A stretch of DNA of 64,000 nt from Clusia tigrina (Eukaryota > Arthropoda > Insecta > Diptera > Clusiidae). The position numbers and the translations under genes are program-made. Under the pieces are notes generated by a model. The model saw only the letters and a program-made list of their open reading frames with translations. It was not told the DNA's origin and ran no database searches. This document shows, piece by piece, positions 1 to 13,054 of this stretch. The first letter of the stretch is position 1. Each line of letters begins with the position of its first letter. The stretch spans positions 104,687,698 through 104,751,697 of the forward strand of contig OV050030.1 in the NCBI GenBank assembly GCA_920105625.2, given 5' to 3'.

Positions 1-181
1 ACGAACGCGTCGACCGATTTCGTGCAAACTTATCTATAAACCATCTACACGACCATACGAACAAACCACAAAAAGTTTCATTGAATTCGGTTTGACGGTT
101 CATGAGTTATAAAGTCACAACGCACTTGCACCAATTTTTTATATATATAGATAGATTAGGTAGGGGGAGTTTTTATCCCTT

Positions 182-742
182 TTGTCAATTTTACCCCCTA
201 AATGTGGAACAACACAAACAATGTATAGCCTATGTTATCCGCGGGGTTATTCTGAAGACTCTCTGAAAATTTCATCAAAATCGGTCCAGCCGTTTTCGAG
301 TGCATGCATTGCTTACATGCATACATACATATATAGGGAGGGAAAGTTTTTATCCCATTTGCCAATTTCACCCCCTACATGTAAAAAATCCAAACAATGT
401 GTAGCGTATGTTACTCGCGAGTTTATTCTGAAAATTGCCTGAAAATTTCATCAAAATCGGTTCAGCCGTTTTCGAGTACATACGTTGCATACAAACATAC
501 ATACATACATGCAAACTTTTATATGGACAAAATCACGTGTTGACATAAAAGGTCATAACTCACGAACGCGTCGACCGATTTCGTGCAAACTTATCTATAA
601 ACCATCTACACGACCATACGAACAAACCACAAAAAGTTTCATTGAATTCGGTTTGACGGTTCATGAGTTATAAAGTCACAACGCACTTGCACCAATTTTT
701 TATATATATAGATAGATTAGGTAGGGGGAGTTTTTATCCCTT
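182..742. repeat. Representative satellite unit with sub-repeats A, B and C
   Basis: One 561-bp unit used to describe internal structure. A core beginning TTTCATCAAAATCGGT occurs near 270 (sub-repeat A) and 446 (sub-repeat B). A diverged version, TTTCATTGAATTCGGT, occurs at 637 (sub-repeat C), and the next A core is at 831. The spacings 176, 191 and 194 sum to 561. A and B also share flanking words in the same order: gtttttatccc, a run of five C before cta, aatccaaacaatgt, atgtta, and a terminal catacatacat tract. C is much more diverged outside the core. The unit is therefore best read as a trimer of about 187-bp monomers that later amplified as a block. The origin is unknown; a retrotransposon 3' tail ending in (ACAT)n is one possibility. 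Confidence 0.8.
555..671. repeat. Imperfect inverted repeat within sub-repeat C (representative copy)
   Basis: The left arm 555-592 reads ataactcacgaac, then cgaccgatttcgtgcaaactt. The right arm 634-671 reads as its imperfect reverse complement: aagtttcattgaattcgg, then gttcatgagttat. The arms match over most of about 38 bp and are separated by about 41 bp; the axis is at about position 613. The left arm, read on the minus strand, is a fourth and inverted version of the core motif seen in A, B and C. Every full unit carries this structure. It could extrude as a cruciform or be a relic of a head-to-head sub-repeat pair; the sequence alone does not decide. Confidence 0.75.
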
Positions 743-1160
743 TTGTCAATTTTACCCCCTAAATGTGGAACAATCCAAGCAATGTATAGCCTATGTTATC
801 CGAGGGGTTTTTCTGAAGGCTCTCTGAAAATTTCATCAAAATCGGTCCAGCCGTTTTCGAGTGCATGCATTGCTTACATGCATACATACATACATAGGGA
901 GGGAAAGTTTTTATCCCATTTGCCAATTTCACCCCCTACATGTAAAAAATCCAAACAATGTGTAGCGTATGTTACTCGCGAGTTTATTCTGAAAATTGCC
1001 TGAAAATTTCATCAAAATCGGTTCAGCCGTTTTCGAGTACATACGTTGCATACAAACATACATACATACATGCAAACTTTTATATGGACAAAATCACGTG
1101 TTGACATAAAAGGTCATAACTCACGAGCGCGTCGACCGATTTCGTGCAAACTTATCTATA

Positions 1161-4100
1161 AACTATCTACACGACCATACGAACAAACCACAAAAAGTTT
1201 CATTGAATTCGGTTTGACGGTTCATGAGTTATAAAGTCACAACGCACTTGCACCAATTTTTTATATATATAGATAGATTAGGTAGGGGGAGTTTTTATCC
1301 CTTTTGTCAATTTTACCCCCTAAATGTGGAACAATCCAAGCAATGTACAGCCTATGTTATCCGAGGGGTTTTTCTGAAGGCTCTCTGAAAATTTCATCAA
1401 AATCGGTCCAGCCGTTTTCGAGTGCATGCATTGCTTACATGCATACATACATACATAGGGAGGGAAAGTTTTTATCCCATTTGCCAATTTCACCCCCTAC
1501 ATGTAAAAAATCCAAACAATGTGTAGCGTATGTTACTCGCGAGTTTATTCTGAAAATTGCCTGAAAATTTCATCAAAATCGGTTCAGCCGTTTTCGAGTA
1601 CATACGTTGCATACAAACATACATACATACATGCAAACTTTTATATGGACAAAATCACGTGTTGACATAAAAGGTCATAACTCACGAACGCGTCTACCGA
1701 TTTCGTGCAAACTTATCTATAAACCATCTACACGACCATGCGAACAAACCACAAAAAGTTTCATTGAATTCGGTTTGACGGTTCATGAGTTATAAAGTCA
1801 CAACGCATTTGCACCAATTTTTTATATATATAGATTAGGTAGGGGGAGTTTTTATCCCTTTTTCAATTTTACCCCCTAAATGTGGAACAATCCAAGCAAT
1901 GTATAGCCTATGTTATCCGAGGGGTTTTTCTGAAGACTCTCTGAAAATTTCATCAAAATCGGTCCAGCCGTTTTCGAGTGCATGCATTGCTTACATGCAT
2001 ACATACATACATAGGGAGGGAAAGTTTTTATCCCATTTGCCAATTTCACCCCCTACATGTAAAAAATCCAAACAATGTGTAGCGTATGTTACTCGCGAGT
2101 TTATTCTGAAAATTGCCTGAAAATTTCATCAAAATCGGTTCAGCCGTTTTCGAGTACATACGTTGCATACAAACATACATACATACATGCAAACTTTTAT
2201 ATGGACAAAATCACGTGTTGACATAAAAGGTCATAACTCACGAACGCGTCGACCGATTTCGTGCAAACTTATCTATAAACCATCTACACGACCATGCGAA
2301 CAAACCACAAAAAGTTTCATTGAATTCGGTTTGACGGTTCATGAGTTATAAAGTCACAACGCACTTGCACCAATTTTTTATATATATAGATAGATTAGGT
2401 AGGGGGAGTTTTTATCCCTTTTGTCAATTTTACCCCCTAAATGTGGAACAATCCAAACAATGTATAGTCTATGTTATCCGAGGGGTTTCTCTGAAGACTC
2501 TCTGAAAGTTTCATCAAAATCGGTCCAGCCGTTTTCGAGTGCATGCATTGCTTACATGCATACATACATACATAGGGATAGGGATAGTTTTTATCCCATT
2601 TGCCAATTTCACCCCCTACATGTAAAAAATCCAAACAATGTGTAGCGTATGTTACTCGCGAGTTTATTCTGAAAATTGCCTGAAAATTTCATCAAAATCG
2701 GTTCAGCCGTTTTCGAGTACATACGTTGCATACAAACATACATACATACATGCAAACTTTTATAAGGACAAAATCACGTGTTGACATAAAAGGTCATAAC
2801 TCACGAACGCGTCGACCGATTTCGTGCAAACTTATCTATAAACCATCTACACGACCATACGAACAAACCACAAAAAGTTTCATTGAATTCGGTTTGACGG
2901 TTCATGAGTTATAAAGTCACAACGCACTTGCACCAATTTTTTATATATATAGATAGATTAGGTAGGGGGAGTTTTTATCCCTTTTGTCAATTTTACCCCC
3001 TAAATGTGGAACAACACAAACAATGTATAGCCTATGTTATCCGCGGGGTTTTTCTGAAGACTCTCTGAAAATTTCATCAAAATCGGTCCAGCCGTTTTCG
3101 AGTGCATGCATTGCTTACATGCATACATACATATATAGGGAGGGAAAGTTTTTATCCCATTTGCCAATTTCACCCCCTACATGTAAAAAATCCAAACAAT
3201 GTGTAGCGTATGTTACTCGCGAGTTTATTCTGAAAATTGCCTGAAAATTTCATCAAAATCGGTTCAGCCGTTTTCGAGTACATACGTTGCATACAAACAT
3301 ACATACATACATGCAAACTTTTATATGGACAAAATCACGTGTTGACATAAAAGGTCATAACTCACGAACGCGTCGACCGATTTCGTGCAAACTTATCTAT
3401 AAACCATCTACACGACCATACGAACAAACCACAAAAAGTTTCATTGAATTCGGTTTGACGGTTCATGAGTTATAAAGTCACAACGCACTTGCACCAATTT
3501 TTTATATATATAGATAGATTAGGTAGGGGGAGTTTTTATCCCTTTTGTCAATTTTACCCCCTAAATGTGGAACAATCCAAGCAATGTATAGCCTATGTTA
3601 TCCGAGGGGTTTTTCTGAAGGCTCTCTGAAAATTTCATCAAAATCGGTCCAGCCGTTTTCGAGTGCATGCATTGCTTACATGCATACATACATACATAGG
3701 GAGGGAAAGTTTTTATCCCATTTGCCAATTTCACCCCCTACATGTAAAAAATCCAAACAATGTGTAGCGTATGTTACTCGCGAGTTTATTCTGAAAATTG
3801 CCTGAAAATTTCATCAAAATCGGTTCAGCCGTTTTCGAGTACATACGTTGCATACAAACATACATACATACATGCAAACTTTTATATGGACAAAATCACG
3901 TGTTGACATAAAAGGTCATAACTCACGAGCGCGTCGACCGATTTCGTGCAAACTTATCTATAAACTATCTACACGACCATACGAACAAACCACAAAAAGT
4001 TTCATTGAATTCGGTTTGACGGTTCATGAGTTATAAAGTCACAACGCACTTGCACCAATTTTTTATATATATAGATAGATTAGGTAGGGGGAGTTTTTAT

Positions 4101-7100
4101 CCCTTTTGTCAATTTTACCCCCTAAATGTGGAACAATCCAAGCAATGTACAGCCTATGTTATCCGAGGGGTTTTTCTGAAGGCTCTCTGAAAATTTCATC
4201 AAAATCGGTCCAGCCGTTTTCGAGTGCATGCATTGCTTACATGCATACATACATACATAGGGAGGGAAAGTTTTTATCCCATTTGCCAATTTCACCCCCT
4301 ACATGTAAAAAATCCAAACAATGTGTAGCGTATGTTACTCGCGAGTTTATTCTGAAAATTGCCTGAAAATTTCATCAAAATCGGTTCAGCCGTTTTCGAG
4401 TACATACGTTGCATACAAACATACATACATACATGCAAACTTTTATATGGACAAAATCACGTGTTGACATAAAAGGTCATAACTCACGAACGCGTCTACC
4501 GATTTCGTGCAAACTTATCTATAAACCATCTACACGACCATGCGAACAAACCACAAAAAGTTTCATTGAATTCGGTTTGACGGTTCATGAGTTATAAAGT
4601 CACAACGCACTTGCATCAATTTTTTATATATATAGATAGATTAGGTAGGGGGAGTTTTTATCCCTTTTGTCAATTTTACCCCTTAAATGTGGAACAATCC
4701 AAACAATGTATAGCCTATGTTATCCGAGGGGTTTTTCTGAAGACTCTCTGAAAATTTCATCAAAATCGGTCCAGCCGTTTTCGAGTGCATGCATTGCTTA
4801 CATGCATACATACATATATAGGGAGGGAAAGTTTTTATCCCATTTGCCAATTTCACCCCCTACATGTAAAAAATCCAAACAATGTGTAGCGTATGTTACT
4901 CGCGAGTTTATTCTGAAAATTGCCTGAAAATTTCATCAAAATCGGTTCAGCCGTTTTCGAGTACATACGTTGCATACAAACATACATACATACATGCAAA
5001 CTTTTATATGGACAAAATCACGTGTTGACATAAAAGTTCATAACTCACGAACGCGTCGACCGATTTCGTGCAAACTTATCTATAAACCATCTACACGACC
5101 ATACGAACAAACCACAAAAAGTTTCATTGAATTCGGTTTGACGGTTCATGAGTTATAAAGTCACAACGCACTTGCACCAATTTTTTATATATATAGATAG
5201 ATTAGGTAGGGGGAGTTTTTATCCCTTTTGTCAATTTTACCCCCTAAATGTGGAACAATCTAAACAATGTATAGACTATGTTATCCGAGGGGTTTTTCTG
5301 AAGACTCTCTGAAAATTTCATCAAAATCGGTCCAGCCGTTTTCGAGTGCATGCATTGCTTACATGCATACATACATATATAGGGAGGGAAAGTTTTTATC
5401 CCATTTGCCAATTTCACCCCCTACATGTAAAAAATCCAAACAATGTGTAGCGTATGTTACTCGCGAGTTTATTCTGAAAATTGCCTGAAAATTTCATCAA
5501 AATCGGTTCAGCCGTTTTCGAGTACATACGTTGCATACAAACATACATACATACATGCAAACTTTTATATGGACAAAATCACGTGTTGACATAAAAGGTC
5601 ATAACTCACGAGCGCGTCGACCGATTTCGTGCAAACTTATCTATAAACCATCTACACGACCATACGAACAAACCACAAAAAGTTTCATTGAATTCGGTTT
5701 GACGGTTCATGAGTTATAAAGTCACAACGCACTTGCACCAATTTTTTATATATATAGATTAGGTAGGGGGAGTTTTTATCCCTTTTGTCAATTTTACCCC
5801 CTAAATGTGGAACAATCTAAACAATGTATAGACTATGTTATCCGAGGGGTTTTTCTGAACACTCTCTGAAAATTTCATCAAAATCGGTCCAGCCGTTTTC
5901 GAGTGCATGCATTGCTTACATGCATACATACATATATAGGGAGGGAAAGTTTTTATCCCATTTGCCAATTTCACCCCCTACATGTAAAAAATCCAAACAA
6001 TGTGTAGCGTATGTTACTCGCGAGTTTATTCTGAAAATTGCCTGAAAATTTCATCAAAATCGGTTCAGCCGTTTTCGAGTACATACGTTGCATACAAACA
6101 TACATACATACATGCAAACTTTTATATAGACAAAATCACGTTTTGACATAAAAGGTCATAACTCACGAGCGCGTCGACCGATTTCGTGCAAACTTATCTA
6201 TAAACCATCTACACGACCATACGAACAAACCACAAAAAGTTTCATTGAATTCGGTTTGACGGTTCATGAGTTATAAAGTCACAACGCACTTGCACCAATT
6301 TTTTATATATATAGATTAGGTAGGGGGAGTTTTTATCCCTTTTGTCAATTTTACCCCCTAAATGTGGAACAATCTAAACAATGTATAGACTATGTTATCC
6401 GAGGGGTTTTTCTGAAGACTCTCTGAAAATTTCATCAAAATCGGTCCAGCCGTTTTCGAGTGCATGCATTGCTTACATGCATACATACATATATAGGGAG
6501 GGAAAGTTTTTATCCCATTTGCCAATTTCACCCCCTACATGTAAAAAATCCAAACAATGTGTAGCGTATGTTACTCGCGAGTTTATTCTGAAAATTGCCT
6601 GAAAATTTCATCAAAATCGGTTCAGCCGTTTTCGAGTACATACGTTGCATACAAACATACATACATACATGCAAACTTTTATATGGACAAAATCACGTGT
6701 TGACATAAAAGGTCATAACTCACGAGCGCGTCGACCGATTTCGTGCAAACTTATCTATAAACTATCTACACGACCATACGAACAAACCACAAAAAGTTTC
6801 ATTGAATTCGGTTTGACGGTTCATGAGTTATAAAGTCACAACGCACTTGCACCAATTTTTTATATATATAGATAGATTAGGTAGGGGGAGTTTTTATCCC
6901 TTTTGTCAATTTTACCCCCTAAATGTGGAACAATCCAAGCAATGTATAGCCTATGTTATCCGAGGGGTTTTTCTGAAGGCTCTCTGAAAATTTCATCAAA
7001 ATCGGTCCAGCCGTTTTCGAGTGCATGCATTGCTTACATGCATACATACATACATAGGGAGGGAAAGTTTTTATCCCATTTGCCAATTTCACCCCCTACA

Positions 7101-9570
7101 TGTAAAAAATCCAAACAATGTGTAGCGTATGTTACTCGCGAGTTTATTCTGAAAATTGCCTGAAAATTTCATCAAAATCGGTTCAGCCGTTTTCGAGTAC
7201 ATACGTTGCATACAAACATACATACATACATGCAAACTTTTATATGGACAAAATCACGTGTTGACATAAAAGGTCATAACTCACGAACGCGTCTACCGAT
7301 TTCGTGCAAACTTATCTATAAACCATCTACACGACCATGCGAACAAACCACAAAAAGTTTCATTGAATTCGGTTTGACGGTTCATGAGTTATAAAGTCAC
7401 AATGCACTTGCACCAATTTTTTATATATATAGATAGATTAGGTAGGGGGAGTTTTTATCCCTTTTGTCAATTTTACCCCTTAAATGTGGAACAATCCAAA
7501 CAATGTATAGCCTATGTTATCCGAGGGGTTTTTCTGAAGACTCTCTGAAAATTTCATCAAAATCGATCCAGCCGTTTTCGAGTGCATGCATTGCTTACAT
7601 GCATACATACATATATAGGGAGGGAAAGTTTTTATCCCATTTGCCAATTTCACCCCCTACATGTAAAAAATCCAAACAATGTGTAGCGTATGTTACTCGC
7701 GAGTTTATTCTGAAAATTGCCTGAAAATTTCATCAAAATCGGTTCAGCCGTTTTCGAGTACATACGTTGCATACAAACATACATACATACATGCAAACTT
7801 TTATATGGACAAAATCACGTGTTGACATAAAAGGTCATAACTCACGAACGCGTCTACCGATTTCGTGCAAACTTATCTATAAACCATCTACACGACCATG
7901 CGAACAAACCACAAAAAGTTTCATTGAATTCGGTTTGACGGTTCATGAGTTATAAAGTCACAACGCACTTGCACCAATTTTTTATATATATAGATAGATT
8001 AGGTAGGGGGAGTTTTTATCCCTTTTGTCAATTTTACCCCCTAAATGTGGAACAATCCAAACAATGTATAGCCTATGTTATCCGAGGGGTTTTTCTGAAG
8101 ACTCTCTGAAAATTTCATCAAAATCGGTCCAGCCGTTTTCGAGTGCATGCATTGCTTACATGCATACATACATATATAGGGAGGGAAAGTTTTTATCCCA
8201 TTTGCCAATTTCACCCCCTACATGTAAAAAATCCAAACAATGTGTAGCGTATGTTACTCGCGAGTTTATTCTGAAAATTGCCTGAAAATTTCATCAAAAT
8301 CGGTTCAGCCGTTTTCGAGTACATACGTTGCATACAAACATACATACATACATGCAAACTTTTATATGGACAAAATCACGTGTTGACATAAAAGGTCATA
8401 ACTCACGAACGCGTCGACCGATTTCGTGCAAACTTATCTATAAACCATCTACACGACCATACGAACAAACCACAAAAAGTTTCATTGAATTCGGTTTGAC
8501 GGTTCATGAGTTATAAAGTCACAACGCACTTGCACCAATTTTTTATATATATAGATAGATTAGGTAGGGGGAGTTTTTATCCCTTTTGTCAATTTTACCC
8601 CCTAAATGTGGAACAATCCAAACAATGTATAGCCTATGTTATCCGAGGGGTTTTTCTGAAGACTCTCTGAAAATTTCATCAAAATCGGTCCAGCCGTTTT
8701 CGAGTGCATGCATTGCTTACATGCATACATACATATATAGGGAGGGAAAGTTTTTATCCCATTTGCCAATTTCACCCCCTACATGTAAAAAATCCAAACA
8801 ATGTGTAGCGTATGTTACTCGCGAGTTTATTCTGAAAATTGCCTGAAAATTTCATCAAAATCGGTTCAGCCGTTTTCGAGTACATACGTTGCATACAAAC
8901 ATACATACATACATGCAAACTTTTATATGGACAAAATCACGTGTTGACATAAAAGGTCATAACTCACGAACGCGTCGACCGATTTCGTGCAAACTTATCT
9001 ATAAACCATCTACACGACCATACGAACAAACCACAAAAAGTTTCATTGAATTCGGTTTGACGGTTCATGAGTTATAAAGTCACAACGCACTTGCACCAAT
9101 TTTTTATATATATAGATTAGGTAGGGGGAGTTTTTATCCCTTTTGTCAATTTTACCCCCTAAATGTGGAACAATCTAAACAATGTATAGACTATGTTATC
9201 CGAGGGGTTTTTCTGAAGACTCTCTGAAAATTTCATCAAAATCGGTCCAGCCGTTTTCGAGTGCATGCATTGCTTACATGCATACATACATATATAGGGA
9301 GGGAAAGTTTTTATCCCATTTGCCAATTTCACCCCCTACATGTAAAAAATCCAAACAATGTGTAGCGTATGTTACTCGCGAGTTTATTCTGAAAATTGCC
9401 TGAAAATTTCATCAAAATCGGTTCAGCCGTTTTCGAGTACATACGTTGCATACAAACATACATACATACATGCAAACTTTTATATGGACAAAATCACGTG
9501 TTGACATAAAAGGTCATAACTCACGAGCGCGTCGACCGATTTCGTGCAAACTTATCTATAAACTATCTAC
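1161..9570. repeat. Higher-order repeat, about 2.80 kb (five satellite units)
   Basis: The rare variant aactatctac (usual form aaccatctac), linked to a gagcgcgtcg variant about 35 bp upstream, appears at 1161, 3963, 6760 and 9561. The spacings are 2802, 2797 and 2801 bp, which equal five units of mixed length. Other variants recur in step: the units beginning near 743 and 1304 match those near 3545 and 4106, and the acgcgtctacc variant follows each time. The small spacing differences are explained by 557- versus 561-bp units and one 563-bp unit. This indicates amplification of a five-unit block rather than of single units. Confidence 0.8.
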
Positions 9571-10260
9571 ACGACCATACGAACAAACCACAAAAAGTTT
9601 CATTGAATTCGGTTTGACGGTTCATGAGTTATAAAGTCACAACGCACTTGCACCAATTTTTTATATATATAGATAGATTAGGTAGGGGGAGTTTTTATCC
9701 CTTTTGTCAATTTTACCCCCTAAATGTGGAACAATCCAAGCAATGTATAGCCTATGTTATCCGAGGGGTTTTTCTGAAGGCTCTCTGAAAATTTCATCAA
9801 AATCGGTCCAGCCGTTTTCGAGTGCATGCATTGCTTACATGCATACATACATACATAGGGAGGGAAAGTTTTTATCCCATTTGCCAATTTCACCCCCTAC
9901 ATGTAAAAAATCCAAACAATGTGTAGCATATGTTACTCGCGAGTTTATTCTGAAAATTGCCTGAAAATTTCATCAAAATCGGTTCAGCCGTTTTCGAGTA
10001 CATACGTTGCATACAAACATACATACATACATGCAAACTTTTATATGGACAAAATCACGTGTTGACATAAAAGGTCATAACTCACGAACGCGTCGACCAA
10101 TTTCGTGCAAACTTATCTATAAACCATCTACACGACCATACGAACAAACCACAAAAAGTTTCATTGAATTCGGTTTGACGGTTCATGAGTTATAAAATCA
10201 CAACGCACTTGCACCAATTTTTTATATATATAGATTAGGTAGGGGGAGTTTTTATCCCTT

Positions 10261-12798
10261 TTGTCAATTTTACCCCCTAAATGTGGAACAATCCAAACAA
10301 TGTATAGCCTATGTTATCCGAGGGGTTTTTCTGAAGACTCTCTAAAAATTTCATCAAAATCGGTCCAGCCGTTTTCGAGTGCATGCATTGCTTACATGCA
10401 TACATACATATATAGGGAGGGAAAGTTTTTATCCCATTTGCCAATTTCACCCCCTACATGTAAAAAATCCAAACAATGTGTAGCGTATGTTACTCGCGAG
10501 TTTATTCTGAAAATTGCCTGAAAATTTCATCAAAATCGGTTCTGCCGTTTTTGAGTACATACGTTGCATACAAACATACATACATACATGCAAACTTTTA
10601 TATGGACAAAAGCACGTGTTGACATAAGAGGTCATAACTCACGAACGCGTCGACCGATTTCGTGCAAACTTGTCTATAAACCATCTACACGACCATACGA
10701 ACAAACCACAAAAAGTTTCATTGAATTCGGTTTGACGGTTCATGAGTTATAAAGTCACAACGCACTTGCACCAATTTTTTATATATATAGATAGATTAGG
10801 TAGGGGGAGTTTTTATCCCTTTTGTCAATTTTACCCCTTAAATGTGGAACAATCCAAACAATGTATAGCCTATGTTATCCGAGGGGTTTTTCTGAAGACT
10901 CTCTGAAAATTTCATCAAAATCGGTCCAGCCGTTTTCGAATGCATGCATTGCTTACATGCATACATACATATATAAGGAGGGAAAGTTTTTATCCCATTT
11001 GCCAATTTCACCCCCTACATGTAAAAAATCCAAACAATGTGTAGCGTATGTTACTCGCGAGTTTATTCTGAAAATTGCCGGAAAATTTCATCAAAATCGG
11101 TTCAGCCGTTTTCGAGTACATACGTTGCATACAAACATACATACATACATGCAAACTTTTATATGGACAAAATCACGTGTTGACATAAAAGGTCATAACT
11201 CACGAACGCGTCGACCGATTTCGTGCAAACTTATCTATAAACCATCTACACGACCATACAAACAAACCACAAAAAGTTTCATTGAATTCGGTTTGACGGT
11301 TCATGAGTTATAAAGTCACAACGCACTTGCACCAATTTTTTATATATATAGATTAGGTAGGGGGAGTTTTTATCCCTTTTGTCAATTTTACCCCCTAAAT
11401 GTGGAACAATCCAAGCAATGTATAGCCTATGTTATCCGAGGGGTTTTTCTGAAGACTCTCTGAAAATTTCATCAAAATCGGTCCAGCCGTTTTCGAGTGC
11501 ATGCATTGCTTACATGCATACATACATACATAGGGAGGGAAAGTTTTTATCCCATTTGCCAATTTCACCCCCTACATGTAAAATATCCAAACAATGTGTA
11601 GCATATTTTACTCGCGAGTTTATTCTGAAAATTGCCTGAAAATTTCATCAAAATCGGTTCTGCCGTTTTTGAGTACATACGTTGCATACAAACATACATA
11701 CATACATGCAAACTTTTATATGGACAAAATCACGTGTTGACATAAAAGGTCATAACTCACGAACGCGTCGACCAATTTCGTGCAAACTTATCTATAAACC
11801 ATCTACACGACCATACGAACAAACCACAAAAAGTTTCATTGAATTCGGTTTGACGGTTCATGAGTTATAAAGTCACAACGCACTTGCACCAATTTTTTAT
11901 ATATATAGATAGATTAGGTAGGGGGAGTTTTTATCCCTTTTGTCAAGTTTACCCCTTAAATGTGGAACAATCCAAACAATGTATAGCCTATGTTATCCGA
12001 GGGGTTTTTCTGAAGACTCTCTGAAAATTTCATCAAAATCGGTCCAGCCGTTTTCGAGTGCATGCATTGCTTACATGCATACATACATATATAAGGAGGG
12101 AAAGTTTTTATCCCATTTGCCAATTTCACCCCCTACATGTAAAAAATCCAAACAATGTGTAGCGTATGTTACTCGCGAGTTTATTCTGAAAATTGCCGGA
12201 AAATTTCATCAAAATCGGTTCAGCCGTTTTCGAGTACATACGTTGCATATAAACATACATACATACATGCAAACTTTTATATGGACAAAATCACGTGTTG
12301 ACATAAACGGTCATAACTCACGAACGCGTCGACCGATTTCGTGCAAACTTATCTATAAACCATCTACACGACCATACAAACAAACCACAAAAAGTTTCAT
12401 TGAATTCGGTTTGACGGTTCATGAGTTATAAAGTCACAACGCATTTGCACCAATTTTTTATATATATAGATTAGGTAGGGGGAGTTTTTATCCCTTTTTC
12501 AATTTTACCCCCTAAATGTGGAACAATCCAAGCAATGTATAGCCTATGTTATCCGAGGGGTTTTTCTGAAGACTCTCTGAAAATTTCATCAAAATCGGTC
12601 CAGCCGTTTTCGAGTGCATGCATTGCTTACATGCATACATACATACATAGGGAGGGAAAGTTTTTATCCCATTTGCCAATTTCACCCCCTACATGTAAAA
12701 AATCCAAACAATGTGTAGCGTATTTTACTCGCGAGTTTATTCTGAAAATTGCCTGAAAATTTCATCAAAATCGGTTCTGCCGTTTTTGAGTACATACG
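10261..12798. repeat. Higher-order repeat, about 1.118 kb (two satellite units)
   Basis: The variant tctgccgtttttgag (usual tcagccgttttcgag) occurs at 10541, 11659 and 12776, spaced 1118 and 1117 bp. A second marker, ttgccggaaaatt in place of ttgcctgaaaatt, occurs at about 11077 and 12195, also 1118 bp apart. The 557- and 561-bp units alternate strictly here. This two-unit organisation replaces the five-unit block seen to the left. Confidence 0.7.
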
Positions 12799-13054
12799 TT
12801 GCATACAAACATACATACATACATGCAAACTTTTATATGGACAAAATCACGTGTTGACATAAAAGGTCATAACTCACGAACGCGTCGACCAATTTCGTGC
12901 AAACTTATCTATAAACCATCTACACGACCATACGAACAAACCACAAAAAGTTTCATTGAATTCGGTTTGACGGTTCATGAGTTATAAAGTCACAACGCAC
13001 TTGCACCAATTTTTTATATATATATAGATTAGGTAGGGGGAGTTTTTATCCCTT

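Noticed and set aside
150..175. Possible telomeric TTAGG repeat (gattaggtaggg)
   Set aside because: Only a single TTAGG per unit, not a tandem telomere tract.
182..673. Repeated open frames of 86 and 62 codons in nearly every satellite unit, on the plus strand, with some minus-strand frames
   Set aside because: They repeat because the DNA repeats. Indels and single changes alter or fuse them freely, starts are mostly TTG, the products contain simple-repeat translations such as HTNIHTYMQ, and no domain is recognisable.
10822..12431. 163-codon frames at 10822-11313 and 11940-12431
   Set aside because: They arise from one base change (tga to gga) that removes the stop between the two short satellite frames. 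This is a marker variant of the dimer block, not a gene.
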